Assembly: GCF_015206895.1 (NCBI RefSeq)
Contig: NZ_JADEXU010000005.1
Location: forward strand, 36,016 to 100,015
Direction: 5' to 3'
From: Nostoc sp. LEGE 12450
Lineage (GTDB): Bacteria > Cyanobacteriota > Cyanobacteriia > Cyanobacteriales > Nostocaceae
DNA length: 64,000 nt
Each line of letters starts with the position of its first letter. The first letter of the stretch is position 1. The translations under genes and the position numbers were made by a program. Positions 63,980 through 64,000 of this stretch are shown here, piece by piece. The notes beneath the pieces were generated by a model, which was not told where the DNA came from, searched no databases, and was given only the letters and a program-made list of their open reading frames with translations.

Positions 63980-64000
63980 GCAGGGGAGCAGGGGAGGAAG

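Overview
The window looks like chromosome of a filamentous, heterocyst-type cyanobacterium (Nostoc/Anabaena lineage). The signs are frequent GCGATCGC-type (HIP1) octamers, many heptanucleotide tandem repeats (TCATTAG/TCATTGG, GCAGGAG, GCAATAG), cyanobacterial families (DUF3181, ABA4-like, heme oxygenase HO1, CphA2 and cyanophycinase) and a polysaccharide locus resembling the hormogonium polysaccharide (hps) genes. I see no rRNA operon, prophage or CRISPR array.

Layout. 0-14.9 kb: the end of a truncated gene, secreted or envelope proteins (a duplicated-domain protein, a GH10-like hydrolase, a metallophosphoesterase), a divergent beta-lactamase-like / NlpC-P60 peptidase pair, a GT2 glycosyltransferase, an MFS transporter, tRNA-Arg(ACG), moaC, small conserved proteins, an ABA4-like protein, a COG0523 GTPase and a TPR protein. 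14.9-23 kb: an organosulfur island with two acyl-CoA-dehydrogenase-type flavoproteins (DszC/SfnB type), the dimethylsulfone monooxygenase SfnG, a second luciferase-like monooxygenase and a 695-residue regulator. That regulator fuses a LysR protein to a complete SsuA/NMT1-like solute-binding domain. 23-26 kb: heme oxygenase and glmM. 26.1-33.7 kb: a MITE-like element, then a six-gene polysaccharide operon (five glycosyltransferases and one O-antigen-polymerase-like protein).

33.7-45.8 kb: a membrane protein, a 1-Cys peroxiredoxin behind a 17-bp palindrome, an orphan HisRS-like protein, then a decay zone (broken histidine kinase, IS982 remnant, 3' fragment of an FAD oxidoreductase). A methyltransferase, a GNAT protein, a secreted propeller-like protein, tandem CrcB proteins and L-lactate dehydrogenase follow. 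45.8-52.3 kb: an MFS exporter, a 1.3-kb gene-free region with a triplicated element and minus-strand terminators, and the cyanophycin dipeptide genes cphA2 and cphB. 52.3-64 kb: NADAR, TPR, phosphoribosyltransferase, type-4 uracil-DNA glycosylase, SH3b, TauD-like dioxygenase, UbiD, a predicted nuclease-TPR fusion, PPK2 and a stand-alone CheB methylesterase domain.

The strongest candidates for something undescribed are three. First is the LysR/solute-binding fusion beside the sulfone genes, together with a shared CCGTAGTT inverted-repeat motif in front of the monooxygenase genes and heme oxygenase. Second is the triplicated, terminator-linked element at 47.6-48.1 kb, a possible small-RNA family. 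Third is the orphan class II synthetase-like protein at 35.7 kb. All calls were made by reading the sequence, with no database search.
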